Positions 60,989 to 64,000 of a DNA stretch of 64,000 nucleotides are shown here, one piece after another. Where the stretch lies: positions 4,676,289 to 4,740,288 of the forward strand of contig NC_031479.1 of NCBI RefSeq assembly GCF_000006565.2, written 5' to 3'. This stretch comes from Toxoplasma gondii ME49. Its lineage: Eukaryota > Apicomplexa > Conoidasida > Eucoccidiorida > Sarcocystidae. The notes beneath the pieces were generated by a model, which was not told the origin of the DNA, ran no database searches, and saw nothing but the letters and a program-made list of their open reading frames with translations. How positions within the stretch are numbered: the stretch's first letter is position 1; every line of letters starts with the position of its first letter. The translations under genes were made by a program, and so were the position numbers.

Positions 60989-63900
60989 TTATCTCTTCTC
61001 CGCATTTTTGTCACTCGCAGCGGGAGGGTTCCCCCTCAACTTCAGCGCTGCCTTTGCCTGGCGCTTGCCATCGCCTTTCTCGTCTGACGACTTGGAGTCT
61101 TTGTGCCGATGGTTCTTCCCCTCGCCTCCTTTTTCTTCTCCCGAGTCTTCGCTGACCTTCTCCCCATGCTTCTTTGCGCGCTGCTTCTCCATCTCCGACA
61201 GCCTTCGCCTCGCCAGCGCGTCTTTGTACTTTCGCCTCATTCTGCGCAAACTGCGAGTGAGCTTGTTGTTGAAAACATACCCACAACCTCCGCAGCAAGA
61301 AAATGCCACGACAATCGCAAACGCCAGCAAGCCAAGACTCCAGGCCTTCCACCCCCTCCCGTGCGGCGGCGGAGGCGGCACCCCGGCCCCTGGCGCGAGG
61401 CCTTCTGCCGCCAACGTTGCCGCCACCAGCTGCTCCCGGGCAACCTCTGCAGCAACAGCGGCTTGCTCCGCTGTCGTCGGCACCACCACCGCGGTGGGTG
61501 GTACACCAGCAACCGTTCCAGGCGCTGCAGCGACAAGTGGCGCCACACCTGCTGCAGGTGCCACCACCGCCGGGACAAGTCCAGGCCCTCCTGCCACAAC
61601 CCCAGGGGTCCCTGCTGCAGCAGGTGGTGTAGCTGTTGTCGGGGCCGCCCCTGGAGTCGCTATCGGAGCACCTGGCACCGCACCTAAAGCCTCTGCTGGA
61701 GTACCTGGCGGCGTACCTGGCGGAGCGCCTGAAGCCGCTGCTGGAGTACCTGGCGGCGTACCTGGCGAAGCGCCAGAAGCCGTTGCTGTTGCAGGTGGCG
61801 ACCCTGGCGGAGCGCCTGAAGCCGCTGCTGTTGCAGGTGGCGAACCTGGCGGAGCGCCAGCAGCCGTTGCTGTTGCAGGTGGCGAACCTGGCGGAGCGCC
61901 TGAAGCCGCTGCTGGAGTACCTGGCGGCGTACCTGGCGGAGCGCCTGAAGTCGCTGCTGTTGCAGGCGGAGTACCTGGCGGAGCGCCCGGAGCCGCTGCT
62001 GCTGGCGGGGTACCTGGCGGAGCGCCTGGAGCCGCTGCTGCTGGCGGGGTACCTGGCGGAGCTCCTGGAGCCGCTGCTGCTGGCGGGGTACCTGGCGGAG
62101 CGCCTGAAGCCGCTGCTGCTGACGGGGTACCTGGCGGAGCGCCTGAAGCCGCTGCTGCTGGTGCCCCTGCAGCGGCAGAAGGAGCAGTAGGTACAGCTGG
62201 CGCAGCTACTGGGACTCCCTGAGGGAGGCCGTTAGACCCCGCCACCATTGTTGCTTGGGGAAAGGCTGCAGCAGGAATTGCCGCGGCAATGCCCCCTGCT
62301 ACAAGGTTCGGAGCGCCAGGGACTTTCTGAAGCATCATTGGGGTGCCAGGGGCTGCGGCGGCCACACCAGGAGTGCCAGCGGCTGCGGCTTGCCCTGCCT
62401 GTGCTGGGATTTGAGTTGCAGATCCGGCTGCGTTTCCGGCTCCATTACTCTTGTGCTTCTTCTCCGCAAGGGATTCTTCGCTGAAAGGCAGCGCACAGAG
62501 ACAATGAGAGACATCTGGTATACCTGCATGCACATTTCTTGCTAGCGTAGTGTAGTAGTGGAATGGTTGTGGACAGCGATAGAGAGAGAGAAGTCAAGTG
62601 CAACTAAGTCACATGATCGTTGCTCTAGAGCTGGCTACCGTGTAAACCGCGCACACATAAACACATGTTTCACCACTGCAGTCTGTAAATTTCGATAAAA
62701 GGGCCTGTTCAGCATCCACAGGTTTCTCCCCTAGTCTAATCCCGAGAGAAGCTACGATATGTTGTGTGTTTTAGCGCCCCTCCGTTAAAACAGGAGTAAA
62801 CACCAGGCTTGTCCTGTCTGCCTCTTTCTTCGGCTGCGCAAGTTGTGTGCTTGGCGCTCGGTGTTGAAGAACCTTTCTAGGTTGTCAGAGGCACATGGTT
62901 GCCTTCGGCGTCTAGGTGAACAGGCATGCAGAGAGGCGACAGGGCGGCGGGAGCGAGAGGAAAAAAGACACTCTTCATCGTGGCCGCAAGCTTCGCCATG
63001 AGTGGAGAAGAAAGCGGCTTACTGGTGGCCAGTGTTAGCGTGCGAACCCGTGCCCGGAACGAAGGCTGGGGACATCATGGTCAGGACTGTCGAAAGGTCC
63101 TCTTCTGTGCTGAATGACGAGGCTGAGTGCGATGCATGCGTCTCTGAGCGTCTGCCCTTTCTTGCTCCTCTCTCCTCTTGTTCCTCGCTGATCTCCTCAT
63201 CTGTTTCTTCTTTGTCTTCCCGTCTCTCTGCGTCTCTTTCTCGTCTGTCTTCTCTCCTCTCTTCATCTCTCTCGCGATTCTCCTCCATTCTCTCCTCATC
63301 GTATTCTCGTTTCTCTTCCTCTATTTCTCGCATCCCATCATCCTCATTCCCCTGCAAGATATGAGCTACCGAGGCTCCCGTGTGCGCGTACCTTTGATCC
63401 CTGTGACTGTGACCGCTCTCCGACGCCTTGTGTGTCCTGTGTTCTTTTTCCTCGTCTTCCTCTGTTTCTTCCTCCTCGCTGTCGTGTTTGTGCTTGTGGT
63501 GTTTGGGGTGGTGCTTGTGCTTCGACTCTTCTTCTTCCTCCTCTTCTTCATCACCGTCATCGTCGCCGTCGTCTCCGTCGTCGTCCGAGCTCCTGATTCC
63601 CAAAAAAGATCCAGGGTAAGCCCCCGTCCACAGGGCTTCTTCCACTCCGCCATCGATTTCCCCCAGCATGTTTGCCCCCGCCATCACCTCGTTTTCCGCC
63701 ATGGTGTCTCTTAATATGTTTCGCCTTCTCAGGCGACCTTTCTCTGCTTTCTGGCGGTGCATCAACTCTCCTGTGTTGTTCGCCCCTTCAGGTCTACCAC
63801 TCCACCGTTCACCTCTGCCTGTCACTTCGCCTTCACGGCGGCTTCCTCCCGACGACCCAGGCATCTCTTCTACACCCTCTGGTTGCGGCTCAGGTCCATC

Positions 63901-64000
63901 TTCACTCTCGCCGTCTCCCTGCGAAGAAGCGATTGGTATCCACGTGCTTCTGTCTTCTTCCGCGGTAGAGTTTTCCTCCGCGAGTTCACTGCTGCCGTGG
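60989..64000 (-). CDS. Charged, Ala/Pro/Gly-repeat single-pass membrane protein, 5' end outside window
   Basis: Not a recognised family. The 5' exon runs off the right edge (63023-64000, open throughout) and joins 60989-62480 in phase (CA/GTAAGC to TTTCAG/C); 822 residues are visible. Order: acidic Glu/Pro/Ser region; an Asp/Glu run followed by a His/Lys-rich patch (KHKHHPKHHKHKH); a long Glu/Arg stretch (EERREDRRERD type) likely to be helical or coiled coil; then after the intron about 230 residues of GAPPGTPPAAAA-like repeats; an Ala/Val-rich linker; PPPPPHGRGWK; one hydrophobic membrane segment (about 61265-61345) with a CCGGC cluster; and a very basic tail (RSLRRMRRKYKDALARRR). The layout resembles secreted or membrane coccidian proteins such as dense-granule proteins, but that is only a guess; a signal peptide, if any, would lie beyond the window. 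Confidence 0.72.
61680..62190 (-). repeat. GC-rich tandem coding repeat (GAPPGTPPAAAA type)
   Basis: About a dozen related units of 36-48 bp. The central units (about 61980-62150) are nearly identical, while the outer ones vary (GSPPATAT, GTPPGTPAAAS). The 3-base periodicity keeps all six frames open, creating long antisense frames. Confidence 0.85.
62481..63022 (-). other. Intron of the repeat-protein gene
   Basis: Donor A/GTAAGC at 63022 and acceptor GCCTTTCAG ending at 62481; 542 bases. Phase 2 joins the Glu/Arg-rich region to the Ala/Pro/Gly repeat region. Confidence 0.75.

Noticed and set aside
60924..62222. 432-codon plus-strand open frame
   Set aside because: Antisense to the Ala/Pro/Gly repeat gene; open only because the repeat unit is a multiple of three. 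The minus strand has the coherent exon structure, membrane segment and basic tail.
1..64000. Search for tRNA, rRNA, CRISPR arrays, insertion sequences or retroelements
   Set aside because: No cloverleaf with B-box sequence, no rRNA-like stretch, no regular spacer-repeat array and no transposase or reverse-transcriptase motif was recognised by eye on either strand. A tRNAscan or Infernal run would be needed to be sure.

Overview
The window looks like nuclear chromosomal DNA of a tissue-cyst-forming coccidian, most likely Toxoplasma gondii or a close relative (Hammondia, Neospora). Evidence: a tandem array of SRS/SAG-type surface antigen genes (paired cysteine domains, signal peptide, GPI-type tail); housekeeping genes broken by many short introns with GTAAG-type donors and pyrimidine-rich acceptors; long charged or serine-rich inserts inside conserved proteins; and frequent (TA)n tracts in introns and spacers. 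The species is inferred from family knowledge, not from any database search.

Region 1 (about 0.7-21.4 kb) is an SRS array on the minus strand. Five genes look intact (2613-4015, 6139-7748, 9915-11213, 13478-14798, 18014-19399). Each has two exons: exon 1 carries the signal peptide and domain 1 (D1), exon 2 carries domain 2 (D2) and the GPI tail. The intron is phase 1 and interrupts the same place in all five. The array is bounded on both sides by decayed D2 exons (678-937 and 20938-21342). Upstream of the genes lies a repeated non-coding module: element 1 (about 80 bp, seven copies), element 2 (about 45 bp, five copies), and an outer spacer repeat (four copies). One complete module (16110-17090) has no gene attached, and one element 1 copy (1161-1245) sits almost against a D2 pseudo-exon. 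Both look like scars of unequal exchange.

Region 2 (about 22.4-46 kb) carries three plus-strand genes. The first is a zinc-dependent nucleoside/tRNA deaminase-like protein with a very long N-terminal extension. The second is a NIPA-type nine-helix transporter with large hydrophilic loops. The third is a saccharopine-dehydrogenase-like oxidoreductase in seven exons, one intron of which appears to be GC-AG. Exon boundaries were read by eye and checked for phase continuity.

Region 3 (about 47.5-64 kb) is minus strand. A many-exon gene (47555-57827) encodes a helical-repeat protein resembling the HPR/octotricopeptide-like organellar RNA-binding proteins of Apicomplexa. The last gene (60989 to the right edge, where it is cut) encodes an acidic/charged segment, a long Ala/Pro/Gly repeat, one membrane segment and a basic tail. 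Spacers between these genes hold no convincing genes. No rRNA, tRNA, CRISPR array or transposon was recognised.
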